NCBI GenBank assembly: GCA_009702835.1
Contig: WLHF01000004.1
Coordinates: forward strand, 1 to 32,288
From: Actinomycetota bacterium
GTDB taxonomy: Bacteria > Actinomycetota > Actinomycetes > Nanopelagicales > Nanopelagicaceae
DNA: 32,288 bases
Direction of reading: 5' to 3'
Positions within the stretch are counted from its first letter, which is position 1. Each line of letters begins with the position of its first letter. Made by a program: the position numbers and the translations under genes. Of this stretch, positions 1-8,388 are shown one piece after another. Under the pieces are notes generated by a model. That model made no database searches. It saw only the letters and a program-made list of their open reading frames with translations, and was not told the origin of the DNA.

Positions 1-1280
1 GCCGCTGGAATATACGTGGCATTTGGCTTTAGCGGATCATTTGTAGATGTTAAATGCCAACCAAATAAGCCCCGTTTTCCGCTCACAGTTACGGATGAAT
101 CAACATTTTGCATCGTGAGTGCAATTACTGTGCGTTGGCTCCAGCGACGAACATTGAGAATCTTTCCAAGTAGTGAAGGATTGGCGATGAACTGTTTGAG
201 CCAGTGCTTTCTTCGTCCCGTTGATTTATAACCATCGGTCATGATGGTCTGCATTAAGCCCATAAAGTTACTTCCCTTGCCGTATCTGACTGGCTCAATA
301 TGCGTGTGCTCATCGGGAAAGAATGAGGATGTAATCGCACTTCCCGTACTGAAATCAATATCGATATTCGGCATCATTGCACCCGTTAAGGCCTCGCTAT
401 TTGTGCGAGAGAGTTGACCCAAGTGGTTAGATAATTGCGGAAGCATTTTACGTTTCATTGTATGCAGAAGCTTTTGAGTGTTATATGTTCCGGCGGCAAC
501 AATAACTTGATTAGCCTTGAACTTAATAACTGTTGCGAAGGGATCATTGCTCTTAACGGCTTGGATCTCCCACGTACCGTCAACGTTTTGCGAAAAGGAT
601 TTAACGGTAGTCATCGGAAAGACCTGTGCACCGGCAGATTCAGCTAAGCCCAAATAATTCTTAGGCAGAGTATTTTTTGCATTAAATTGGCAGCCAGTCA
701 TACATGCACCACACTGTTGACAGCCATTTCGATCTGGCCCAACTCCGCCGAAATATGGATCTTTAGCAGCAATACCTTTGCCCTCACCAAAGTAGATACC
801 AAGAGGCGCCATCGCAAATGTGTGCCCAACACCCATCTCTGTTGCAACATCTTTCATCGCTTGATCACTGGGAGAAAAATATGGATTTTCAGCTACACCC
901 AACATCCGCCGTGCTTGATCAAAGCACGGCTCTAACTCTGCTTTCCAATCGGTAATCGATGCCCACTGTGCATCATTAAAATATGCATCGCCAGGTTGAT
1001 ACAGAGTATTTGCATAGACAAGTGAGCCTCCACCAACGCCGGCACCTGCCAAAACCAATACATCTGGCAGTACATGAATACGTTGAATCCCATAACAGCC
1101 AATGGCTGGCGCGTAGAGAAACTTGCGTAAACGCCAGGATGTCTTAGGAAAATCCTTATCCTTAAAGCGACGCCCCGCCTCTAGAACTGCGACGCTATAA
1201 CCCTTTTCACGCAGACGCAGTGCTGAAACCGATCCACCAAAGCCGGAGCCAATTATTACGACATCAAAGGTAAGTGCCAT
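1..1280 (-). CDS. GMC-family oxidoreductase, cholesterol-oxidase-like; C-terminus cut by window edge
   Basis: Reverse-strand translation from ATG at 1280: MALTFDVVIIGSGFGGSVSALRLREKGYSVAVLEAGRRF (FAD GxGxxG), LVLAGAGVGGGSLVYANTLYQPG, GCQQCGACMTGCQFNAKNTLPKNYL. Open to the window start, so absent from the ORF track. Confidence 0.88.
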   Translation of the reverse strand, partial: MALTFDVVIIGSGFGGSVSALRLREKGYSVAVLEAGRRFKDKDFPKTSWRLRKFLYAPAIGCYGIQRIHVLPDVLVLAGAGVGGGSLVYANTLYQPGDAYFNDAQWASITDWKAELEPCFDQARRMLGVAENPYFSPSDQAMKDVATEMGVGHTFAMAPLGIYFGEGKGIAAKDPYFGGVGPDRNGCQQCGACMTGCQFNAKNTLPKNYLGLAESAGAQVFPMTTVKSFSQNVDGTWEIQAVKSNDPFATVIKFKANQVIVAAGTYNTQKLLHTMKRKMLPQLSNHLGQLSRTNSEALTGAMMPNIDIDFSTGSAITSSFFPDEHTHIEPVRYGKGSNFMGLMQTIMTDGYKSTGRRKHWLKQFIANPSLLGKILNVRRWSQRTVIALTMQNVDSSVTVSGKRGLFGWHLTSTNDPLKPNATYIPA

Positions 1281-1338
1281 TTCTTTAAGTCTAACGCGCC
1301 TAATAATTCATGACAAGATTGCCTTCGTTATCCAGCAG

Positions 1339-1414
1339 GTCCTCGTAGCTCAGTGGATAGAGCAATCGCCTCCTAAGCGGTAGGTCGCCGGTCCGACTCC
1401 GGCCGAGGACACCA
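1339..1414 (+). tRNA. tRNA-Arg (anticodon CCU), 3' CCA encoded
   Basis: Cloverleaf folded by eye: GTCCTCG/CGAGGAC acceptor, GCTC/GAGC D-stem, ATCGC-CTCCTAA-GCGGT anticodon arm (CCT at 1372-1374), GCCGG-TCCGACT-CCGGC T-arm, A73 + CCA. Confidence 0.93.
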
Positions 1415-1447
1415 CATTCTCTGGTTTCCATTTACATTCTCTGGTTT
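1414..1447 (+). repeat. Two direct copies of ACATTCTCTGGTTT (1414-1427 and 1434-1447), 20-nt period
   Basis: Exact 14-nt match read from the sequence, directly after the tRNA-Arg CCA. Confidence 0.85.
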
Positions 1448-1458
1448 TTACCTACAAT
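1431..1458 (+). promoter_or_regulatory. Candidate sigma70-type promoter for the gcvP-like operon
   Basis: -35 TTTACA (1431-1436), 16-nt spacer, -10 TACAAT (1453-1458); each 5/6 to consensus, about 45 nt upstream of the ATG at 1503. Confidence 0.5.
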
Positions 1459-1502
1459 CATGTTCTTGTGATGTTCAAATTATGAGAGGTAGCTAGTAAT
1501 AA

Positions 1503-2879
1503 ATGGCTGACAGATCTAAGAGTGCGCACCCTTATATTCCTAACTCAAATCCAGATGTAAAAAAAGCAATGCTTGATTATATCGGTGTTGACAGTATTGA
1601 AGCTTTTTATTCTGACATACCGAAAAATCTGCGCGTTCAAGGTGAGTTGAATCTTCCAGATCCATTTTTAAATGAACAAGACTTAGTGCGTCATGTTGTT
1701 GGTATTCTCAATAAAAACACACCACAAGGTGAAATGTTAAGTTTTTTGGGAGCAGGCACATATAACCACTTCGTGCCTGCAGTGGTTGATGAAGTAATTA
1801 ATCGAAGTGAATTTTTAACTGCATATGCTGGTGATCCCTATGAGGATCATGGGCGCTTTCAAGCTCTATTTGAATATGAATCCATGATGGCTGAATTGGT
1901 TAATATGGATGTCGTTAACGTGCCAACCTATGATGGAATGCAGGCAGCGGCTACATCTATGGCGATGGCGGAGAGAATTACTGGACGAAACAAAATTCTT
2001 GTGGCATCTCGGATAAATCCTGATAAGTTATCGAAGGTTTTAAACTATAATCAGATGAAGCTTGAATTTGTATTTATTAACGAAATTGATGGACAACCAG
2101 ATTTAGCTGGCATTGAAAAGCATCTTGACTCAAGTTGCGCCGCAATTTGGGTAGAGACCCCAAATTATTTAGGAACCTTATGCACAAAGATCCAAGCGAT
2201 TTCAGAGATAGCCAAGAGAAATGACTCACTTTTAATTGTCGGAACCGATCCGATTGTGTTAGGGATTCTTGAATCACCTGCCGATCAAGGGGCAGACATT
2301 ATTCACGGAGATATACAATCTTTGGGTATTCATTGTTGGTTTGGCGGAGGGCATGGCGGTTTTATTGCAGTTCATGATGACACGAAATTTGTAATGGAGC
2401 TTCCCTCGCGCTTATTTGGAATGGAGTCAACAAGCGTCGAAGGTGAATACGGATTCGGGGATGTCGCATATGAGCGGACCTCTTTTGCCCTTCGGGAAGA
2501 GGGAAAAGAGTGGGTAGGCACAGCCGCAGCACTTTGGGGTATAGCAGCCGGTGTCTATTTAGCACTCATGGGAGCTGATGGAATGGTGGAAGTCGGCCAG
2601 ACCATAATTGCACGAACACGTTATGCCGCCAAAAAATTAGGAACTATCTCTGGTTTAAAAATTTCAGACTCGGCCTTGCAGTTTAGAGAGTTTGTTGTTG
2701 ATTCTACCGAGTCTGGTAAAAATGCTAAGGAACTTATTGCATTGGCACGAAAGCGTAATGCTGAGATTGGCGTTCCAATTTCAGAGTATGAACTTCTAGT
2801 GTGTGTCACTGAGATGAATACACAAAGAGATATTGATCAGTTATTTGATCTTATGTCAGAGATAGTGAGGGCTAAGTAA
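1503..2879 (+). CDS. gcvPA: GcvPA-like protein (glycine dehydrogenase P-protein subunit 1 homolog), divergent
   Basis: 458 aa; HPYIPNSNPDVKKAMLDYIGVDSIEAFYSDIP, LSFLGAGTYNHFVPAVVDEVINRSEFLTAY, NVPTYDGMQAAATSMAMA, GDIQSLGIHCWFGGGHGGF all resemble GcvPA. Confidence 0.85.
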   Translation: MADRSKSAHPYIPNSNPDVKKAMLDYIGVDSIEAFYSDIPKNLRVQGELNLPDPFLNEQDLVRHVVGILNKNTPQGEMLSFLGAGTYNHFVPAVVDEVINRSEFLTAYAGDPYEDHGRFQALFEYESMMAELVNMDVVNVPTYDGMQAAATSMAMAERITGRNKILVASRINPDKLSKVLNYNQMKLEFVFINEIDGQPDLAGIEKHLDSSCAAIWVETPNYLGTLCTKIQAISEIAKRNDSLLIVGTDPIVLGILESPADQGADIIHGDIQSLGIHCWFGGGHGGFIAVHDDTKFVMELPSRLFGMESTSVEGEYGFGDVAYERTSFALREEGKEWVGTAAALWGIAAGVYLALMGADGMVEVGQTIIARTRYAAKKLGTISGLKISDSALQFREFVVDSTESGKNAKELIALARKRNAEIGVPISEYELLVCVTEMNTQRDIDQLFDLMSEIVRAK

Positions 2880-4459
2880 TGGCTCTACCTATTGCCCCCA
2901 AACCACTTCTTCGCCGCTTCCATCAAGCACGGTGGGATGAGCCGGTAATTTTTGAATTATCAGTCCCAGGCGAGCGTGGGGTTTTGGTCTCAGAAATCGA
3001 AGTTGAAATAGGCAAGTCGATCTCAACCGAGCTACACCCGGTTATTGCTCGTAAAGTTGCACCAGCCCTGCCGCAAATGGGCCAGATGAAGGTTCTTAAA
3101 CATTACTTGCGCCTGAGTCAGGAGAATTTAGGCGCCGATCTTAATGTAGACATTGGTCAAGGTACTTGCACGATGAAGTATTCGCCGAAGGTTAATGACC
3201 TTATTATCCGACGAGCTGAGCTATTTGACCTGCATCCACTTCAAGATCCAGATAAGTCGCAAGGTGCCCTAGAAATAATTTGGCGTACCCAAGAGATCCT
3301 TGCCGAAGTTTCCGGTCTGGATGCAGTTTCGTTGCAAACAAGTAGCGGCTCTGCTGCCATTTGGGCAAATGTTGCAATGATTAGGGCTTACTTCCAGAGT
3401 ATTGGGGAAGGCGATATTCGCGATGAGATTGTTACGACAATCTTTTCTCATCCATCAAATGCAGCAACAGCCAAAGCCGCTGGGTACAAGATCATCACCT
3501 TGCATCCAGATGAAAATGGTTACCCAAACATCGAAGAGTATAAGAAAGTTATTTCGCACCGCACGGCAGCATTAATGATCACCAATCCAGAAGATACTGG
3601 AATTTTTAATCCCCACATTAAGGAGATCGTAGAGTTATTTCACTCAGTTGGGGCGCTTGCTTCGTATGATCAAGCCAATGCAAATGGAATTCTTGGAATC
3701 ACCCGTGCCAAAGAAGCTGGCTTCGATTTATGTCACTTCAACCTGCATAAGACTTTTAGTACACCACATGCTTGTGGTGGCCCTGGTGCCGGTGCATCTT
3801 GTGTTACTGCAAAGTTAGAGAAATTCCTACCCAGTCCAATCATCGTTAAACAAGGTGAAAGATTTATTTTGGATGATGATCGGCCTAGCTCAATTGGAAA
3901 AGTCGCCCCGTTCTACGGCGTACTTCCCAATATCGTCCGTGCATATTCTTGGATTATGAACCTAGGTGCAAAAGGGTTAAGAGAGGTCGCAGAAGTAGCA
4001 GTCTTAAATAACAACTACCTCTTGAAGAATATGATTCAAATCAAAGGCGCAACTGCCCCTTATGCACCCAATCGACCACGTGTTGAACAGGTTCGATACT
4101 CATGGAATGAACTTTTCGAAAAAACAGGAATCACTACAGAGGAGATTGGCCTACGTGCTTTGGATTTCGGTTTACATTACTGGACAAGCCACCATCCATT
4201 TATAGTTCCTCAACCTTTGACACTTGAGCCGACTGAGGCTTATTCGCGTGAGGAGCTCGATGAATATCTCAATGTCTTGCGGCACATAGCCAAAGAAGCT
4301 GTCGATAATCCAGAGATCATTAGGACAGCACCTCACAATCAGACAGTTCATCAGACTGCACATGAAGATTTCGATAATCCAGAACGCTGGGCGATCACCT
4401 GGCGTGCCTATCTGCGCAAATATCCTGAAGTTAGCAAGCGAAAGAGGGCGAAGTCATGA
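2879..4459 (+). CDS. gcvPB: GcvPB-like protein (glycine dehydrogenase P-protein subunit 2 homolog), divergent
   Basis: 526 aa; PLP-lysine motif NLHKTFSTPHACGGPGAG, GTCTMKYSPKVN, LHPLQDPDKSQGALEI, IGKVAPFYGVLPNIVRAYSWI, IVPQPLTLEPTEAYS. TAATG overlap with the preceding gene. Confidence 0.85.
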   Translation: MALPIAPKPLLRRFHQARWDEPVIFELSVPGERGVLVSEIEVEIGKSISTELHPVIARKVAPALPQMGQMKVLKHYLRLSQENLGADLNVDIGQGTCTMKYSPKVNDLIIRRAELFDLHPLQDPDKSQGALEIIWRTQEILAEVSGLDAVSLQTSSGSAAIWANVAMIRAYFQSIGEGDIRDEIVTTIFSHPSNAATAKAAGYKIITLHPDENGYPNIEEYKKVISHRTAALMITNPEDTGIFNPHIKEIVELFHSVGALASYDQANANGILGITRAKEAGFDLCHFNLHKTFSTPHACGGPGAGASCVTAKLEKFLPSPIIVKQGERFILDDDRPSSIGKVAPFYGVLPNIVRAYSWIMNLGAKGLREVAEVAVLNNNYLLKNMIQIKGATAPYAPNRPRVEQVRYSWNELFEKTGITTEEIGLRALDFGLHYWTSHHPFIVPQPLTLEPTEAYSREELDEYLNVLRHIAKEAVDNPEIIRTAPHNQTVHQTAHEDFDNPERWAITWRAYLRKYPEVSKRKRAKS

Positions 4460-5220
4460 CGCGATCCCTAGAAAATAGAGTCGCAATTGTTACTGGCGGA
4501 TCAGGCGGTATTGGTGGCGCTACTGCAAAACTCTTAGCCCAGAATGGCGCAACTGTTGCAGTCGCCGACATTGATTTTTCTGGATCAGAAAAAGTTGTTA
4601 AGGAAATTATCGCTTCGGGCGGACAAGCGAAGGCATACAAAGTTGATTTAGCCAACGAAGAGGATATAAAGAAACTCGTTTTAGGTATTGTGGAAGATTT
4701 TGAGCACATCGATATTCTGTTTAACAATGCCGGAATCATAAAACGGACTACCTGTCTTGATATTTCAGCACAAGAATGGGATATGGTCTTTGATGTAAAC
4801 GTCAGAGCGATCTTCTTGATGTGTAAGTACGTAATTCCACATATGAGAAAAGTTGGCGCGGGTTCCATCATTAACACTGGTTCTGGTTGGGGACTCAAAG
4901 GTGGCGGGCGAGCACTTTCCTACTGTGCTTCTAAAGGAGCGGTTGTAAATATGACTCGTGCATTGGCTATAGATCATGGCCCAGATAATATTCGGGTAAA
5001 TTCGGTTAACCCAGGTGATACGAATACCCAAATGCTAGTTAATGAGGCAAATCAGTTGCAACAAGAAGTTCAAACTTTTCTTGCTGAATCAGCGGATCGC
5101 CCACTTAAGCGAATGGGTGAGCCGATTGAAATTGCTCAAGCTGTACTTTTTCTTGCTAGCGATGACAGCAGTTTCATGACTGGTTCAGCTTTAGTTGTTG
5201 ATGGTGGTGGAATCGCTTAA
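4456..5220 (+). CDS. Short-chain dehydrogenase/reductase (SDR)
   Basis: 254 aa; TGGSGGIG cofactor motif, NNAG, catalytic YCASK, C-terminal GSALVVDGGG; 4-nt ATGA overlap with the upstream gene. Confidence 0.92.
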   Translation: MTRSLENRVAIVTGGSGGIGGATAKLLAQNGATVAVADIDFSGSEKVVKEIIASGGQAKAYKVDLANEEDIKKLVLGIVEDFEHIDILFNNAGIIKRTTCLDISAQEWDMVFDVNVRAIFLMCKYVIPHMRKVGAGSIINTGSGWGLKGGGRALSYCASKGAVVNMTRALAIDHGPDNIRVNSVNPGDTNTQMLVNEANQLQQEVQTFLAESADRPLKRMGEPIEIAQAVLFLASDDSSFMTGSALVVDGGGIA

Positions 5221-5261
5221 ACGCAAAGTCAGCACATCAACTTCTACCAGGTATCAGAAAT

Positions 5262-7376
5262 TTAGTGTTTTAAAGTAAAGCGCTGCATTGATTTAGGTGC
5301 CCACCAGTTGCGCTCACCAAATAAACGCATCAACGCTGGTACTAACAACGCACGGACCAATGTTGCATCAAGTAAAACCGCTAATGCAACACCAAAGCCC
5401 AACATTTTGATAGATGTAACACCGCTGGTCATGAAAGCTGCAAAGACTCCGGCTAAAAGTAATGCCGCCGCAGTAATAATTCGCGCCGAACGTTGTAGAC
5501 CAACGGCTACGGATTCAATATTTGATTTTCCAGAAAGATGCTCTTCGCGGATCCGAGAGAGTAGAAATAGTTCGTAGTCCATCGATAAGCCAAAGACTAC
5601 GACAGCTACCAAGATTACCGAGCCCGTATCAAGGGTACCGGTGACAGTGAAATCGCCAACTAACCATTTCAAATGGCCATCGATGAAGATCCAGGTAATA
5701 GCACCCAGTGTGGCACTGAGTGAAAGTGCATTGAGAATAATCGCTTTAATTGGCAAAATGATTGAGCCAGTGAAGATGAAGATTAAAATTAAGACTGTTA
5801 ATGCGATCCAACCAAGGGCAAATGGAAGTTTGCTTGCGATTCCATCCTGTGAATCCGTAAAATCGGCGGCTGCGCCACCAATTAATGTTCCATCAGGTCT
5901 ATCAAGGGCTCGGATCTCATGGATTACTCTCTCTGAAGCAATACTGCGAGATCCAATTGAGGAGATCACTTGCACTCGAATATCTTGACCGTAAGTTTCA
6001 AGAGCCCCGACTCGAACGACTCCATCAACACCCTTTACCTTCTTAAGAAATCCTGTGATTTCATCCTCGAGCCCCACTCCATTAGGCACTACAACATCAA
6101 TTGGACTACCAACCAAGCCATCGAAACGGGTTTCAATTACTTGAGAGGAGAGAGCGGCGCGGTCTGATGCTGGTAAAACACGTGAATCAACTTGGGCAAA
6201 ACTAATGTTAAGAATTGGTGCTGCCATGATTGCTAGTACAGATACTGCGGCAATTACAACTGGAATCGGGCGGCGCATGACTGCGCGAGCAGTATGGGCC
6301 CAACGTCCATCTTCCTTAGGAGTAATTGCACCGCGTCGTACGACTCCCTTGTCAACCTTTTCGCCCAGGATTGCAAGCAGAGCTGGGAGCGCAATAACTG
6401 CGCCAACAACGGCCAATGAGATTACTGCAATGCCTGCATAACCAAATGACTTTAAAAAGTTAAGCGGAAAGAATAAGAGCGATGCCATGGTGACAAAGAC
6501 AGTTAGACCAGAGTAAAAAACCGTTTTACCGGCCGTGGCGACCATTGTGACTACCGATTCTTCAACTGTTTTTCCATGGTGGAGCTCTTCGCGGAAGCGA
6601 TTGACCATCAGCAGCGCGTAATCAATACCTAAGCCAAGTCCCAAGCCTGTGATTAGGTTGAGGGCAAAGACGCTCACACTAGTGAAATGCGATAAGAGAA
6701 AGATTATAAAGAATGAGCCAAGGATTGCTGTAACACCGACAAAGAGTGGCATAGCAGATGCAACCATCGCTCCGAAGACAAATATTAATAAGATGAAAGT
6801 AAATGGAATTGCAATTGATTCGGCCAGAAGTAGGTCTTTTTCGATTCGGTGATTAATTGCATGAGTAATTACCGCGCCTCCACCTGCATAAACGTTAAGG
6901 CCCTTGTATGTACCATCAAAGCGGTTCTGTATATCGGTACCTATCGAACTAAATCCATCCCAATCATCTGCCTTTAGATCTGCATAGACGAGAATAAAAG
7001 CGGCTTTACCATCTTTTGATCGCATCGTTGGTGCACCACCAGTAGACCAGTATGAGTAAGTCTTGGTCACACCCTTAACGGTGGCAATCTCTTTTTCTAA
7101 CGCCAATCCTTTGGCGCTAACTTGTGCATCATCGACTCCAGTTGTGGAGTCCACTACCAAAGTAACAATAGGCTCTTGTACTTTAAATTTCTTAATAATG
7201 TACTCGGCGGCAGCTGTTGATTCACTGCTCGGATCGGAGTAACCGCCACTATCTAATCGCCCAAATGCTTGTGAGCCAATCGCACCGGCTGCAATAGTGC
7301 CGAGCAAAAAGAGGACTAAAACGCTCTTGCGACGCCTAACAATAAAATGACCGAGCTTCTCAAACACCCTTAACAC
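5262..7376 (-). CDS. MMPL-family RND transporter
   Basis: 704 aa; paired RND motifs GLGLGIDYALLMVNRFREEL and VFGLSMDYELFLLSRIREE, two multi-TM halves. Confidence 0.92.
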   Translation of the reverse strand: MLRVFEKLGHFIVRRRKSVLVLFLLGTIAAGAIGSQAFGRLDSGGYSDPSSESTAAAEYIIKKFKVQEPIVTLVVDSTTGVDDAQVSAKGLALEKEIATVKGVTKTYSYWSTGGAPTMRSKDGKAAFILVYADLKADDWDGFSSIGTDIQNRFDGTYKGLNVYAGGGAVITHAINHRIEKDLLLAESIAIPFTFILLIFVFGAMVASAMPLFVGVTAILGSFFIIFLLSHFTSVSVFALNLITGLGLGLGIDYALLMVNRFREELHHGKTVEESVVTMVATAGKTVFYSGLTVFVTMASLLFFPLNFLKSFGYAGIAVISLAVVGAVIALPALLAILGEKVDKGVVRRGAITPKEDGRWAHTARAVMRRPIPVVIAAVSVLAIMAAPILNISFAQVDSRVLPASDRAALSSQVIETRFDGLVGSPIDVVVPNGVGLEDEITGFLKKVKGVDGVVRVGALETYGQDIRVQVISSIGSRSIASERVIHEIRALDRPDGTLIGGAAADFTDSQDGIASKLPFALGWIALTVLILIFIFTGSIILPIKAIILNALSLSATLGAITWIFIDGHLKWLVGDFTVTGTLDTGSVILVAVVVFGLSMDYELFLLSRIREEHLSGKSNIESVAVGLQRSARIITAAALLLAGVFAAFMTSGVTSIKMLGFGVALAVLLDATLVRALLVPALMRLFGERNWWAPKSMQRFTLKH

Positions 7377-7402
7377 CTGTTTCTACATCTAGACTAATAG
7401 CC

Positions 7403-7519
7403 ATGAGTGATCTCTTTCCTACTGTAACTTCAGATGAGATCGATCCTGAAGCCGCCGCTGAAGCGGCACAACGTGAAGCTGAAATTAAGTCAGATAAACC
7501 ACCACATCACGAAGATTAA
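7403..7519 (+). CDS. Small acidic hypothetical protein, 38 aa
   Basis: ATG at 7403 to TAA at 7517-7519: MSDLFPTVTSDEIDPEAAAEAAQREAEIKSDKPPHHED. Below the supplied ORF track's apparent length cutoff; fills the gap between MMPL and FmdB. Confidence 0.55.
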   Translation: MSDLFPTVTSDEIDPEAAAEAAQREAEIKSDKPPHHED

Positions 7520-7764
7520 TCTGCCTTCGGCGCCGGTGCGACCGGAGCTAGAGGTGTAGCGGTTGTAGTTTCGCTCACAGTTTTCTTTTTCACGGAGTCG
7601 GTTTTATAAAATCCTGAACCCTTAAAGACAACCCCAACGGCAGAGTAAATTTTGCGAATCTCGCCAGTGCATTCAGGGCATTTCGTCAGAGAGTCATCTG
7701 AAAAGGATTGAACCACCTCAAACTCATGAGAGCAGGCAGTACATGCATATTGATATGTAGGCAT
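7516..7764 (-). CDS. FmdB-family zinc ribbon protein
   Basis: MPTYQYACTACSHEFEVVQSFSDDSLTKCPECTGEIRKIYSAVGVVFKGSGFYKTDS: two CxxC knuckles and FKGSGFY motif. Confidence 0.93.
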   Translation of the reverse strand: MPTYQYACTACSHEFEVVQSFSDDSLTKCPECTGEIRKIYSAVGVVFKGSGFYKTDSVKKKTVSETTTATPLAPVAPAPKAD

Positions 7765-7863
7765 TGCCGCTCCTATCTCAGAGAAAAACCCCTCGATGGG
7801 GTAGATGCCAAGTCTAAAGAAGTGGCACGATAGGGTCGAATCGAAGCAAAGAATGAGGGAGTT

Positions 7864-8388
7864 ATGGTGAGAATTAAGGGCATTGCGGTGTTACTCATCA
7901 CTCTTGCCTGCGTGGGAGTCAGTAGCGCCTCTGCGAACTCGCTCATCACTACCTCACCCATCAGTGGATCGACACTAACAACTCCGCCAAGTTCGGTAAC
8001 TCTCACTACTCAAGTCGACTTAATTGCAGATGCAAATGAGTTAATGGTTACTGATCCATCGGGCATCCGTGTTGACGACGGAACAATTACAGTCAACGGC
8101 GTTGCTGCATCAATTGGTTTAAAGCCACTGGTTGAATCCGGGATCTATAAGGTTTCCTATGTTCTCTACTCTGAAGGTGAAGTACCGCTGCAAGGCTCCT
8201 TTACATTTAATTTTTCGGCACCAAGTGTTATTACTCCAAGTGAACCAACACCAGTGCCAACTCAATCCCAGATCCCAGCTAGCAGCACCTGGGGAACAAA
8301 TGTTTTCATCATTGCACTATTAGTAATTGCGTTTTTCATATTAGTTGGCCTCTCCCTTTATGCAAGAAAACTCTTTAGGGACCGATGA
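7864..8388 (+). CDS. CopC-like domain protein with signal peptide and C-terminal TM helix; copper ligands apparently absent
   Basis: SANSLITTSPISGSTLTTPPSSVTLTTQVDL...VTDPSGIRVDDG...SGIYKVSYVLYSEGEVPLQGSFTFNFS matches the CopC scaffold; TM WGTNVFIIALLVIAFFILVGLSLYARKL; adjacent to copD-ctaG. Confidence 0.8.
   Translation: MVRIKGIAVLLITLACVGVSSASANSLITTSPISGSTLTTPPSSVTLTTQVDLIADANELMVTDPSGIRVDDGTITVNGVAASIGLKPLVESGIYKVSYVLYSEGEVPLQGSFTFNFSAPSVITPSEPTPVPTQSQIPASSTWGTNVFIIALLVIAFFILVGLSLYARKLFRDR

Noticed and set aside
16-935. Three + strand ORFs (71, 70 and 82 aa) at the window start
   Set aside because: They are shadows of the reverse-strand GMC oxidoreductase reading frame.
1414-1447. Direct repeat as a CRISPR or phage attachment site
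   Set aside because: Only two 14-nt copies with a 6-nt gap, no cas genes and no integrase; an operator or small duplication is simpler.
4431-4898. 155-aa antisense ORF opposite the SDR gene
   Set aside because: Fully antisense to a well-supported SDR; composition looks like a frame shadow.
5308-6852. Several + strand ORFs within the MMPL gene
   Set aside because: Antisense to an intact 704-aa transporter; low-complexity Ala/Thr/Ile shadow translations.
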